64,000 nucleotides of DNA from Zanthoxylum bungeanum (GCA_019454045.1 SKCR01033454.1:243191-307190); one strand, 5' to 3'; positions 1 to 9,756 are shown, numbered from the stretch's first letter. The notes: generated by a model from the letters alone, not told the origin. Made by a program: numbers and translations.

Positions 1-543
1 CTTCCTTTTCTTTCGTCTCTTTTTCGTCATTTGTTTTATACACCTACCCTTTAAGGTAGCATTTCTCCCCATGGTGGTCGTAATACTCGCCCATGGGTAG
101 CTTCACGCTTATCGGTTATAGGTGGTTTATATTTTCTTCTTGAGAGACTTTTCTTTGGTTTCCAACCATACCACATATCGTAACACAAGTAAGTCAGGAT
201 GGACATCTAAGCGAACGGTCATTCATCGATCTACAATCTCTTCAACTAGTCACATTGCCGATTACTCAGGCTTTCACTGCTAAAATCCTATAATTAAGTG
301 CTCGCGAGTCTAGTGAAGATCAACTACTCAAAATATCGGATAAGAGTACCTCTCGCACTTATCGTTTCTAAGGTTTCACCCTAAATGAAACAATTTCATC
401 ATCAGACTCATGCTTAACTATTGAGGAAAAGACTTGAACAAGTAGGCAATATCAATGTCCTTATTATTAATAAATGTAGGATTACAATCAAATAAATCAG
501 GGAAAACATCTTCATCGTCTGTAGCATTGCCTTCTTCCTTGGC
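1..543 (-). other. Decayed Ty3 retroelement sequence downstream of gag
   Basis: Read on the minus strand this follows directly from the gag remnant at 544-1883. A short stretch after gag stays open and acidic, ending in a Phe-Pro-Gln followed by a stop, and then no frame persists. No protease or reverse transcriptase motif is visible before the window edge. I treat it as the interior of the same old element, by position only. Confidence 0.35.
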
Positions 544-1883
544 CTATGGTTCTTCACTGCTGCCATCCCCTATCCCCATGCAAGAAGCTTGGTGGTTGAG
601 AGTTTGGAGGACAAAGCTTTCGGGTAGGCCGGAGTTGATCATGTAGGTGGGTGGTGGAACAGAGTGGTAGTTAGGTAGATGATTTCTGTGTGTGTTGGGT
701 TGTTCTTTTTCTGGATCGGGTATTTTATGAGCATTAATGAGGTTTTGGATCTCATGCCTAAGGCGGGTGCAATTGTCGGTGTCATGGCCTTTCTGCTGGT
801 GGAAGTGGCAGTATTGGTTTAAGTAGAAGTAGTGTGGCACAAGGTCTGGAATTGGTCTAGGTTCTAAAGGTTTCAGGAGTCCTTGTCCTTTGAACTTCTC
901 AAGCACATTTGACAGGGGCTTACCAAGGTTGGACAATCGCCTATTTTTGACGGCAGCGATCTCAGCAGTAGCGGGCTTGGTCTCAGAAGGCCCCCTCAAT
1001 AGCCCTTCTATTCTGGCCATAGAACTTCTTACTCTCAGCTTCTTCCTCCTCAATGTCCATAACAGTCTCCATCAACTGTCGAAAATCGCCAATCATAGAG
1101 ATCATCCTCCTCAGTTTGTTATAAATAGATGGCTTGGTGACCTTAATGATCATCTTGATCTGGTCCTTCTCCGAGGGCCGAGTCTGCATTTTCAAGAGCT
1201 GGCTTCTCTAGTGATCTACATAATCCTTGAAGCTCTCATCCGGCTTCTGCTTGGTATTCTCCAAGTCGCGGAGCGACAAGTCGATCTCCAAATCCGTGAC
1301 ATACTAATTCAGAAAGGCCTCCGCCAATGCCCTCCAATCCTCATTGACCTTTCTCTCTAGGCTGTGATACCACACCACGGGTGCCCCCTCAAGCGACATC
1401 CCGAACATCTTCTGAATCTGGCGCTTCGGCAGACCCACTGAACTCATCACAGAAACATACTGTCAGATATGCACCCTCGGATCCCCGTTCCCGTTGAACT
1501 TGGCTATGTCGGGCATCTTGAACTGGGAAGGCAACTGCTCCTCAAAAGTCATCGCCTCTTAGTCTAGTAAATCCTCATGCTTACCTCTCATCTTGCGGGT
1601 AACTAACTCTACCTGATCCCTGAGTTTCTGTAATTATGACTGAGACCCGGCTACCCTTCCCGCGGCATACTCAGCCATATCCTCATCAAAAAAAAGGGAT
1701 CTCATCACTCATCCAGTTCGGAGGCTTTTCACGCCTGACATTCTCAGAGCTTTCTGCCCTTCCTGCACGGGGCACTGCCATATTGGCCACAGAGGCGGTC
1801 AAAGCTTGCAACTGCTCGGTAATCTTAGTGAGATTAGTCTCCAATTGATCCATGCGAGAACCCTCGTTATCTGACTCACTCAT
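544..1883 (-). pseudogene. Broken gag of a Ty3-type (Tat/Ogre-like) retrotransposon
   Basis: Three minus-strand frames in series rebuild the order of a plant Ty3 gag. An N-terminal part starts at 1883 (MSESDNEGSRMDQLE, with a coiled-coil-like LETNLTKITEQL). A central capsid-like core is readable around 1220-1420, with the usual GAPVVWYHSL, then W-x-L-x-x-F and DESFKDYV. A C-terminal part from 1053 carries a Cys/His cluster (YCHFHQQKGHDTDNC) followed by RHEIQNLI. Stops and frame changes lie between the pieces, so no full Gag can be made. Gag would form the virus-like particle. The CHFHxxxGHDTxxC cluster is typical of Tat/Ogre-type Gag, and the lineage call is inference. The orientation matches the primer site at 12166-12183, so gag and that LTR may be one element split by the Athila-like insertion between them. 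Confidence 0.75.
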
Positions 1884-2941
1884 GTTCGCTAACGGTATTT
1901 TGACGAGTCTTCATTCCTCTCTAACCCAACGGAAATCTATGGCGGCTTTTAAAACTACGAGTTAGCATGGTACATGTATCCGTGCAATGCATGAAATATA
2001 TAAAACGTGTGAGGTAATCAAACAGAATATATCTTTCCGACCTTATTTCTCCCGCATTCGTGATAAGCCTATTTTTGGTTCTAAGTATGGCTTATTCTAT
2101 GCACCGATGCAAGGTACACAAAATCGCTCTCTCATATGCTACGGGGTGAACCTCGGCTACCTTGGTCCATTTCCATCGGTAAAAGACAAAGACCGCCCAT
2201 TACCAACATGGACTAAGCCTATTATGAGATCACGTCATTGTCTAGAAACGACGAATTGGGCTTTCGGCAACCGTGGTCATGGGGATGAATTTGGAAGCAT
2301 CCAAAACTATACAAATATGTCATAACAAGGCGTATCCTTTCTGGATGAAAGCCAGTGCAGATATAAGACTCATGCTTCTGGCATATTTGGATCATGTTTG
2401 GATTTTCTAAACCCATCAAGATTCTCATACAAGTTGGCCTATTATCATTTTAACGCATTCAATCATATTATTGCGAGGTGTAAACTTGTCACAGTTGAAA
2501 AAGGGCCAACAGTTTTACACTTTTGCAATAACGTGGCTAAACAACTTCAAATGATAGGGGCCCAAACACAAAGTGGCCCATCGACATTTTAGAAGCTTTT
2601 GGCCCAATTTTCATAAGACACAAACACATCCCAGTTTAAATGGCCCAACAAGTTCACATCTCATGACAAGAAGTCCAAATGAATCCAAATGATGATGGTC
2701 CCAAACACAAGCATAAATGATGGCTTCTATAGGTCATGCAACTATGGTTCATATGCAGGTTTATAGGAGTATAGATAAGGCTCCTGCCGGCGAAGGATTT
2801 CCCACAACTAGGTCTCCCCACTCAAGGTTTCGAGCAACTAAGTGAGCACACCTTTTTTTATACCCCAAGGTACGTGGCAACCAGTGATGATACGATATAA
2901 CGATCCGCCGCTTTGAGCGAAAACGACTTCACGATACATGA
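1884..2941 (-). other. Noncoding leader-like sequence upstream of the Ty3 gag
   Basis: About 1 kb without a credible gene lies between the gag start at 1883 and the abrupt start of Athila-like sequence at 2942. By position it could be the 5' leader of the gag-bearing element, whose other part would be 11991-12165. I find no primer site or LTR end in it. The short plus-strand open frames at 1987-2325 and 2398-2592 have no recognisable domain. Confidence 0.35.
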
Positions 2942-3483
2942 TTCTTGATTCTCCTCAGCCTCCTCTTTTATTAAGGTGTCATCGTGAAATGTTGGTACTC
3001 TGAGGCTTCATCTGAAAATGATTCTTGAGGTATATAGCTCTGGTTTTCTATTAATTGTCTGATCTGATCTGTCATTTTCTGTATGGATCCTGCGTTACTC
3101 TGAATTTGTGCATCAAATTGAACTGCTTGTTCTTTGAACATGTGAATCAATTGATCTTCCTCGGATGGATCTGGTTCTTGATAAGAATCAAAGGAAGATG
3201 GTGGATAAGATGAAAAATGTGATGATTCTTCGTACCTTGGTTGATTCCAAAAATTCTGCCACTCTGAAAGGTAAATACATTGATCGCTCGGGTGGTTACC
3301 ATCACAAATTACACATCTCCCTTTTCATTCTGTTGAGCAAATGTAGAATTGCTTGATTCTGAATTCCAGTGATAATTGTTGGGCTGAACAACAGGCCTCA
3401 GAAAACTGGACTGTTGCTCCCAGATTTGGGGTGTATCTTCTTGTAAAGCTTGTAACTTCTCAATCTCCCAGTAGTGTTCCATT
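2942..3483 (-). pseudogene. Truncated second copy of the Athila-like gag
   Basis: This is a near-exact copy of 9214-9756, the N-terminal part of the gag-like ORF. It starts abruptly at 2942 (matching 9214) and runs to the start codon region at 3483. Two single-base losses relative to the other copy break the frame: a G-T-run loss near 2992 (gaaatgttgg against gaaatgtttgg) and a C-run loss near 3317 (catctccctttt against catctcccctttt). The remaining internal part is missing. It lies outside the left LTR, so the locus has the order LTR, interior, LTR, truncated interior when read on the minus strand. Confidence 0.85.
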
Positions 3484-3591
3484 TTTTAATCACCTGAAAA
3501 CAAAAAGAAATTAAAATTACAAAAAAAAAGAAAGAAAATTAGATATAAGTAATTTAGATAGTTTCAAAATTAACAACTCAAGAAAAATAAG

Positions 3592-3609
3592 TCCCCGGCA
3601 ACGGCGCCA
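3592..3609 (-). other. Primer binding site, tRNA-Asp type (left copy)
   Basis: Read on the minus strand the site is TGGCGCCGTTGCCGGGGA. It is the complement of the 3' end of plant tRNA-Asp(GUC), including the CCA tail, and is the usual primer site of Athila-type Ty3 elements. It sits six bases from the inner end of the LTR at 3616. Here it belongs to the truncated extra interior on the left. Confidence 0.9.
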
Positions 3610-4513
3610 AAAACTTGACCGGCGTAAACACACACGTATAACGCAAGCGCACGTATCGTTCAAGTAGTATAAAAATATCGATCCCACGAGGACTTAATTC
3701 CTACTGTTGTTATTAATTGTTGAATCTATTAATTACAAATATCTAATTAAATGGAGATGAGAGAGATTGTTTGATTGATTGGTTGATTGTGGTGTTGCTA
3801 AATAAATAAATAAATAAAAAGACAAAAGAAAATACTAAGGAAAATAAAAGACTCAAAGATCTAGGGTTGTGAATCTTTCTAATATCATTTAAAAGATGAA
3901 GTAGTTATATTATAGTTGGGTAAATTATTGAATTATTAATCTGGAACACTAAATTATGTAAAAGCCTCTTCCGAATGATCATTTACAAATACCTAGTATA
4001 ATCCAATTGAACCATATGTCTATGTCAATTAAATTACCTAGATTCATTAAGATTGAGTTCCAATTATGACTACCCCCGCCCGACAGGTATATTCCTATCC
4101 TGTAAGGAAATCTATTAAAGGGTTATCTATCCTTAAGGAAGATCGTGGGTTGTTGAGACTAAGGTCTTAAACTTAAAATCCCTATGTCTAGTTCATTTTA
4201 AGTTTACCTAATCAATTTTATTAGTGATCGGTTAATAAAAAGCATTAAGATTATGACTCAACAAATAACTCTTTTAATTACCTCAACTATAATCTAACCC
4301 TTTTTTAATACGGTGATATTAGAAATCATCACAACCCTAGAATACTAACTTAGTTACAACACATAGTTAGGACTAGTAAAACAAAGATAAAAATTACTAA
4401 AAAAAGTAAATGCAGAAAAATAAAATAAAATGCTAAGGAAAAGGAATTAACTTCTACTAAATACTAATTAGAAATCTCCCATAAAATATAATATATACTT
4501 GTGATATTTTTAT

Positions 4514-4619
4514 CAACCAGCCAAAAGGCGGTAATATTTGTTATTAAACCAGCCATAAAGGCGGAACCAAAATAACCAGCCATAAAGGCGGAACCAAAAT
4601 AACCAGCCATAAAGGCGGA
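4514..4619 (-). repeat. Minisatellite in the LTR R/U5 part
   Basis: Four units of the type AACCAGCCATAAAGGCGGAA lie head to tail with 7-15 bp spacers, and a fifth diverged unit (ACCGACCAATATGGCGGTA) follows near 4639. The same array is present in the other LTR at about 10790-10893. It lies downstream of the TATA box in the sense direction and so would be in the transcript. Confidence 0.75.
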
Positions 4620-4963
4620 ATAGTAATTTTATTATCACCGACCAATATGGCGGTATCATTTATTAGTCAGGTTTTAAATAGTAAATATATTATTTTTAGG
4701 GAGATTAATCTAAATAGCAATAGTAAAAGAATTACCTTTTTTACCTTAGCGGTGAAAAGTTACCTACACATAGTAATTAGTAAAAAGTAAAAAATAAAGT
4801 AAAAAAAAACTGTAAAAAGTAAGAAAGTGAAATTACTATTACTATTAAAAAGTAATTAAAAATATTTATAAAACTTAAACTAAAATATTCTAGAGAGAGA
4901 AGCTCTCAATTTAGAACTAAAAAAAGAGAGAGAAAGGTACAATGAAAACTGAAAATTCGATCT

Positions 4964-4973
4964 CTATTTATAG
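4964..4973 (-). promoter_or_regulatory. LTR TATA box (left copy)
   Basis: CTATAAATAG on the minus strand is a textbook plant TATA box, between the ACGT-motif array on its upstream side and the AT-rich R/U5 on its downstream side. Transcription would be expected to start some 30 bp further on, near 4930-4940. Confidence 0.75.
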
Positions 4974-5041
4974 GCTCGGATAAGGCTCCGGCGTCGCGAC
5001 GCCCAAATTGCACTAGCGTCGCGACGCTGGGTACAGTAGGA

Positions 5042-5408
5042 CACGTGTCATGCGCTGGTTGGCTGGCTCAGAATCTTATCCGATGACGTGGCACTATTCA
5101 TGACGTCATTGCTTGCGTCACGATGACGTGTCAACTGTTCATGACGTCATTGCTTGCGTCACTCTGATGATGTGGAAGGCGACGTGGCGACACGTGGGGC
5201 GGTGGCCGTCAGACGAATGAGAGGTTGACACGTGTCGCACTGTGATTGGCTGATGCTGACGTGGCATGTTGACTCGGTTGACTTGCTGACGTGGCTGCTG
5301 ATGTGGACGACACGTAGGATGACACGTGGGGCGGTGGCCGTCCAAGCAATGAGATTTCGACACGTGGCACGGCGCATTTTAGCATCTCCGTTGTGATGGT
5401 GACACGTG
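5042..5408 (-). promoter_or_regulatory. Dense ACGT-core (G-box/ABRE and C-box) array in U3, left copy
   Basis: Perfect CACGTG occurs at 5042, 5191, 5229, 5323, 5361 and 5403. TGACGTCA occurs at 5101 and 5142. TGACGTG occurs near 5083, 5123, 5257 and 5287. Most CACGTG sites are in the form GACACGTGG or GACACGTGTC, the classic G-box/ABRE context bound by plant bZIP factors (established knowledge). The array ends 70-440 bp upstream of the TATA box in the sense direction. The motifs are read directly. Control by ABA, light or stress is inference. Confidence 0.8.
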
Positions 5409-5716
5409 GCACGGCGCATGTTAGCAAAGTCAACTTTTCTCAGATTCTGATTTTGTGGACCCGGCGCATGTTAGCAGATTCGGCGCACGCTGGGCGTCGC
5501 GACGCGGAAGGTCCGGGCGGCGCGACGCTGAAATGACGATTTTGCCCTTTTTGTCCAATTTTGTCCAATTTGCCCCAAAACAGCTCCAGAATGTCCTGAA
5601 ACTTTATTTATCTGCAAAATAACACAAAATATATCAAAACGTTCATAAAACTCAAGAAACTATACAAAATATTAAGTTAAATGAGTGGGAAATAGTGATA
5701 GAAATACCACTCATCA

Positions 5717-5755
5717 CACCCCCAAACCTAACATTTTGCTAGTCCTCGAGCAAAA
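5717..5755 (-). other. Polypurine tract and 3' motif next to the 3' LTR
   Basis: On the minus strand the sequence runs CTCGAGGACTAGCAAAAT, then TTAGGTTTGGGGGTG, and then directly the LTR start TGATGAG. A G-rich tract touching the 3' LTR is the expected plus-strand primer of a Ty3 element. The GAGGAC-AGCAAA motif before it is common at the 3' end of Athila/Tat-type interiors. Confidence 0.75.
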
Positions 5756-7262
5756 TACAGAATAAAATAATGAATAAAATTAACTAAGCCATTTTCGTAG
5801 GGATCACGGTTGCATTTAGCGTATGCAACAAGCCTTTAAACCCCTAGGTGTCCCTAGTGGACGAGTTGTAGTCTCGTGAGGGTTTACAGCAATGATACCC
5901 ACAAACATTTTACAAAAGTAAAAAGGTATTAAAACTAATGCACACAAAAGCAAAAAGACAAGCGAAAAGAGAATAAAGATGTTAGTGACTAATCAGATGA
6001 AATTTCTAATCCAAGTTACTAGATGTTTTGTTTCATTCTAAATTACTGAATAAGTAAATTCTCCGATTATTTTTACCATTCTTCATATACACAGCCAACA
6101 TAATATTAAACAACTCATTTTTGCCCACAACAGTCATAAGTGCAGTTGATAAGAAAGTAATATTTTTGTCCTAAAGTTCTATTAGATTTCACATCTTTTT
6201 GTAGCAATGGAAATAAATTTTCTGATTTTTCTGATTTTTTCTTTGATTTTCTGAATTTTGACTATTTTTTTATTTATATACAATATCTTCCGTCTATGTA
6301 GCGAGCTTGGGTCGGTGACTCCCAAACCAGTTGGCTTTAGGGCATCAGGTGTTAAGACACCCCTAAGGACTTAATTACTCAGACTTCAGATATATATACA
6401 TATATATAAATTTTTCATCATTTTTGATCCATGTAACAAGCTTTGGGCCAATGACTCCCAAACCAGTTGGTTTTAGGGCACTAGGTATTAAAATACCCTT
6501 ACAGACTTAATAACTCGGATCTCAGATGTTTTTTTTTTTTTTTTTTATTCCATCACTAATTATAGATGCTTCTCCAATTAAACTAGAGCACGGAATATTA
6601 CAAACTTTTCAATTACAGCTCATGTCCGTATGTTACTATGTATGTTGATAATATCTGCTAACTAAGTATATGAAGATTCATTTTAGTCAGTTTTATGGAG
6701 AATTTACAGATTTAATAATTCAAAAGTGAATAAACAAAAATTAACTTGTTTTGAATTAGGTTTGAAATACGTCTCAGGAGTGGGAATTCCTTACACAGCT
6801 ATTTCTTACCAATTTCATCTTTTTAGTCAACATAACATCAAAACATTTCTACTAGTCATAAAATTATAATTTACATTTTTTTAGAAGTTTAATCAAAGGC
6901 TCAGTTTATGGTGTGTGATTAACTGTCGAATGGACTTCCCGTTGTAGATTCCCCAGAGGGAAGGTGGAGCGAGGCTCACTTAAGTACCCTAGCCCCTTAG
7001 GCTCTTATCGCTTGTTGTCAGGAATAACACACGAGTCCTCCAAACTAGTCTGTCACAACACACTACAAGTGAATGATTATCTAGGTGCCTCCACAGCTTT
7101 TCCTTATAAAAAGGTAGTGAGTGAAGGAAGACACCAAACCATTACCTAGCTTTAAATATGCCCTTTGTTTTTATTAATTTTTTAATTTTTTTGTATTTTT
7201 CGAAAAATTTTGGACTAAAAATAAAAACACTATACAAACAAACAAGTACTATTAACTATACC
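5756..7262 (-). other. Noncoding 3' region of the LOG element with an internal tandem repeat
   Basis: No gene is seen here. A unit of about 95 bp occurs twice in direct orientation, at about 6294-6390 and 6418-6530. Both units share AAGCTTGGG-like, GACTCCCAAACCAGTTGG and TTAGGGCA blocks and end in TCAGATnT. A patch at 7072-7150 resembles 11986-12075 just outside the other LTR, sharing TAGTGAGTGAAGGAAGACAC. This suggests a mosaic of several element 3' ends. Confidence 0.6.
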
Positions 7263-7310
7263 TCACCCCCAAACCTAAATGAGACATTGTCCCCAATGTC
7301 TTAAACAATA
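7263..7310 (-). other. Second polypurine-like 3'-end module, just downstream of LOG
   Basis: On the minus strand the sequence reads GACATTGGGGACAATGTC followed by TAGGTTTGGGGGTGAG. It resembles the module touching the 3' LTR at 5717-5755 but lies 1.5 kb inside the element. The GACATTGGGGACAATGTC part is itself palindromic. It could be an older element end left internal by recombination, or a central-type plus-strand primer. Confidence 0.6.
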
Positions 7311-7360
7311 GAAGAAGAGTTTAGAAGATAGTACCTGGTTAGTAGAAATTCTACATGAAA

Positions 7361-8014
7361 TTAAAGGTTAAGATCCAGATTAATTCGACGCTTCTTACCA
7401 CGATCATCCTCGGACCATTTTATCTTTGAAATGATAGGGTCAACTTGTGGTTCAAAGGCTACGAGTTGATCAATTAAATCCGGTGCAGTTCTGGCAGTAA
7501 AGAGGAGTTCTTTCATAGGCTTTGACACGAACCCATTTCTCCGAGCATCATCAAGAAACACACAAAGAAAATCGTAAAACCCATCAACGTTGAGTAGTCC
7601 AAGCGGTTTCTGGTGTATGTTCAGGTTCGCCCAAGATAGTACAATAAAAATTTCCTCCAATGTGCCTAAGCCACCTGGCAAAGCAATAAAAGCATCAGAA
7701 CGGGTAATCATTTCTACCAGTCGTTCAGACATACCTGGCACAATTAGTTCTTCTCCGTTTGATGATCCAATAAGATTTGCCTCTGCCAAGGGTTTTGGGA
7801 CGATTCCCAAAACATGACTGCCTCCTTCCTGTACGGCCTTTGAAACGATCCCCATTAGTCCAAGATTTCCTCCGCCATATATTAAGTGCATATTCCTTGC
7901 TGCTAAGACTCGACCCAATTCCTGTGCTGCCTCTATGTATTGTGGTTTAGTACCAATAGTACTACCGCAAAACACACAGATGTTCTCAACTCGTCTTCTT
8001 GAAGTGGCTTCCAT
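7361..8014 (-). CDS. LOG: LOG-family cytokinin riboside 5'-monophosphate phosphoribohydrolase, intronless
   Basis: LOG enzymes release active cytokinin bases from their riboside monophosphates in one step, in cytosol and nucleus. The 217-residue ORF has the normal plant length and runs uninterrupted. Visible family features are the Rossmann start ICVFCGSTIG (residues 12-21), YGGGNLGLMG (about 45-54), the arginine in GMSERLVEM that matches the catalytic Arg region, and the signature PGGLGTLEE (about 113-121) with its glutamate. WANLNIHQKPLGLLNVDG follows. The usual Lys after that Arg is Leu, and the signature has Leu where plant LOGs mostly have Tyr. The tail is basic (GKKRR) and ends in LDLNL, an EAR-like motif. 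The start at 8014 follows an A-rich leader and gives a strong context (AAAATGG). Plant LOG genes normally have several introns and this one has none. It lies in sense orientation inside an LTR element, in the env-like ORF position, so it is probably a retro-captured copy. Activity is inferred. Confidence 0.92.
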   Translation of the reverse strand: MEATSRRRVENICVFCGSTIGTKPQYIEAAQELGRVLAARNMHLIYGGGNLGLMGIVSKAVQEGGSHVLGIVPKPLAEANLIGSSNGEELIVPGMSERLVEMITRSDAFIALPGGLGTLEEIFIVLSWANLNIHQKPLGLLNVDGFYDFLCVFLDDARRNGFVSKPMKELLFTARTAPDLIDQLVAFEPQVDPIISKIKWSEDDRGKKRRINLDLNL

Positions 8015-8880
8015 TTTTTTTTATGTATTTCTTTCTTAACTCTGGATGCCTTCAAAAGTGCAATGACGGGCTGAATTTATAGTACCTGAAAAGGGTGAGT
8101 AATAATAGCACTAGTATCTTCCAGAGGAAGATTATAGCTAAACAACAAAAGAGATCGTGAAAGGTCAAAAAATCTGGATCCTGTCTACGAAAATAAAGAT
8201 AATTACAACAGAAAAGCAAATCAAAGCAATAATTAAGGCAACGGAATTGTGTATGCAATACGCCACTCGTTTGGTATATAAATCCATTAAGATGCGTCTT
8301 TAAGATTTCATTCCTTATTCAGCCATCGTTAATGAATTGTTCCAAACACAATTTCTTTTGTCTTAAAATTCTCAGTTTGTGCTTTTCCCTACAAAAATAA
8401 CACACAAAATTAAAAAGTTCACACTAAATACATAAAATATGAAAACAGAAATTACAACAAATTGCATAGGTTGCCTCCCTGCCAGCGCTAAATTTTTCGT
8501 CTTCAGCCAGACGTGACTGAAATTCATCTGTTAAGGAGGTTTCAGTGTCGTTTTGGATGTCCTATCAAAGACAATCCCGTGAGCGTTGCTTTTGAAGGGT
8601 CTCTTCCAACGGTAAAGTGGCAAAAAGAATTTTGTCTCATTCAGTGCTCGTGCCACCTTTTTGATCTTTGTTGCTCCAATGGTTCCTGTAAAGAAAGAAA
8701 GAAAATCAGGAGGTCTTGTATGGTGCTTGACTTGGAATGGAAGTTCCATTCTGTCAAGCTTTTGTTGATATCTTTGGTTTGTACTCCCCAAAACAACGAT
8801 GTTTTTCCTGAATGCTCTGGATCTTTAATAAAGTCAGACATTTGCTCCTCCATTTGCTCTGCTTCTTGTTCCCTTTTTCT
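8015..8880 (-). other. Region between gag and LOG with Athila post-pol motif
   Basis: Sense-strand order after the gag stop is a partly open stretch (8531-8853, no domain recognised), then GCGCTGGCAGGGAGGCAACC at about 8470-8489, a motif known from the post-pol region of Athila/Tat elements, then an AT-rich stretch up to the LOG start. Pol is missing between gag and this motif. A pyrimidine-rich acceptor-like site, CTCACCCTTTTCAG, lies near 8086-8099, about 70 bases before the LOG ATG. It could let a spliced RNA present LOG as its first ORF. The open frames 8531-8791 and 8641-8853 overlap in different frames and look like remnants. Confidence 0.6.
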
Positions 8881-9756
8881 TCACAGATGTATTTGAAAAT
8901 TTCTGCATTCATTCAACTCTTCATCTGTCATCTGTGAAATACATGTTTCAAAATTTTCAACCTGAGGATGAAAAGAAATGTCAGATTTTAGGTCTTCATC
9001 CTCTGATCTGGTTGAAATGATTGGCTCAGGTAGATCTTCTTCAAACATTTGTGCAATGGAATCTCCTAGATCTTCATTTTGAGGATACAGAATTCCATCC
9101 TCAATTTTTGATGCAGTTGGCACAAACAGCTCAGTTTCATCCTCGTCAGAATCTGAAAAATAGAAATCTAATCGAGACTTTGCCGGTTCGGGTTCCTGAA
9201 CTGATACCTCTGGTTCTTGATTCTCCTCAGCCTCCTCTTTTATTAAGGTGTCATCGTGAAATGTTTGGTACTCTGAGGCTTCATCTGAAAATGATTCTTG
9301 AGGTATATAGCTCTGGTTTTCTATTAATTGTCTGATCTGATCTGTCATTTTCTGTATGGATCCTGCGTTACTCTGAATTTGTGCATCAAATTGAACTGCT
9401 TGTTCTTTGAACATGTGAATCAATTGATCTTCCTCGGATGGATCTGGTTCTTGATAAGAATCAAAGGAAGATGGTGGATAAGATGAAAAATGTGATGATT
9501 CTTCGTACCTTGGTTGATTCCAAAAATTCTGCCACTCTGAAAGGTAAATACATTGATCGCTCGGGTGGTTACCATCACAAATTACACATCTCCCCTTTTC
9601 ATTCTGTTGAGCAAATGTAGAATTGCTTGATTCTGAATTCCAGTGATAATTGTTGGGCTGAACAACAGGCCTCAGAAAACTGGACTGTTGCTCCCAGATT
9701 TGGGGTGTATCTTCTTGTAAAGCTTGTAACTTCTCAATCTCCCAGTAGTGTTCCAT
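8881..9756 (-). CDS. Athila-like Gag-related protein with a zinc knuckle
   Basis: A single open frame of 291 residues starts at ATG 9756, about 108 bp downstream of the primer site, the normal position of gag. Near residue 57 it has a knuckle CVICDGNHPSDQC (spacing C-x2-C-x3-H-x4-C) followed by a Trp/Tyr/Pro/Ser-rich stretch, as in Athila-type Gag after the capsid part. The second half is very acidic, with a possible coiled segment (AQIQSNAGSIQKMTDQIRQL) and repeated Glu/Asp runs. A capsid core upstream of the knuckle is absent, so the protein is a shortened Gag that may bind nucleic acid but may not assemble particles alone. The stop is followed by sequence from the 3' side of pol, so a gag-pol junction has been deleted. 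A broken duplicate lies at 2942-3483. Confidence 0.75.
   Translation of the reverse strand: MEHYWEIEKLQALQEDTPQIWEQQSSFLRPVVQPNNYHWNSESSNSTFAQQNEKGRCVICDGNHPSDQCIYLSEWQNFWNQPRYEESSHFSSYPPSSFDSYQEPDPSEEDQLIHMFKEQAVQFDAQIQSNAGSIQKMTDQIRQLIENQSYIPQESFSDEASEYQTFHDDTLIKEEAEENQEPEVSVQEPEPAKSRLDFYFSDSDEDETELFVPTASKIEDGILYPQNEDLGDSIAQMFEEDLPEPIISTRSEDEDLKSDISFHPQVENFETCISQMTDEELNECRNFQIHL

Larger units (their letters stand above)
3616..5716 (-). repeat. Athila-like LTR, left copy (3' LTR of the LOG element)
   Basis: This 2101 bp LTR matches 9888-11990 along its whole length, and the match stops exactly at TCA (5716 and 11990). In the sense direction its parts are: a U3 with a GCGTCGCGACGC palindrome and an ACGT-motif array (5042-5408), a TATA box (4964-4973), and a long R/U5 with a short tandem repeat (4514-4619). 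GC content is sharply higher in U3 (about 4980-5530) than in the rest. Confidence 0.9.

Noticed and set aside
5139..5433. Three overlapping minus-strand open frames rich in His, Ser, Thr and Pro in the LTR
   Set aside because: They lie across the ACGT-motif array in U3, occur in several frames at once and recur in the other LTR (11416-11696). They are by-products of GC-rich repeated DNA.
7590..7817. Plus-strand 75-codon frame inside LOG
   Set aside because: Shadow of the LOG coding strand with no motif of its own.
7361..8014. LOG as a bacterial transfer
   Set aside because: LOG-type proteins exist in bacteria, but the GLLNVDG and HQKPLG segments and the overall length match plant LOGs, and the setting is a plant retroelement.
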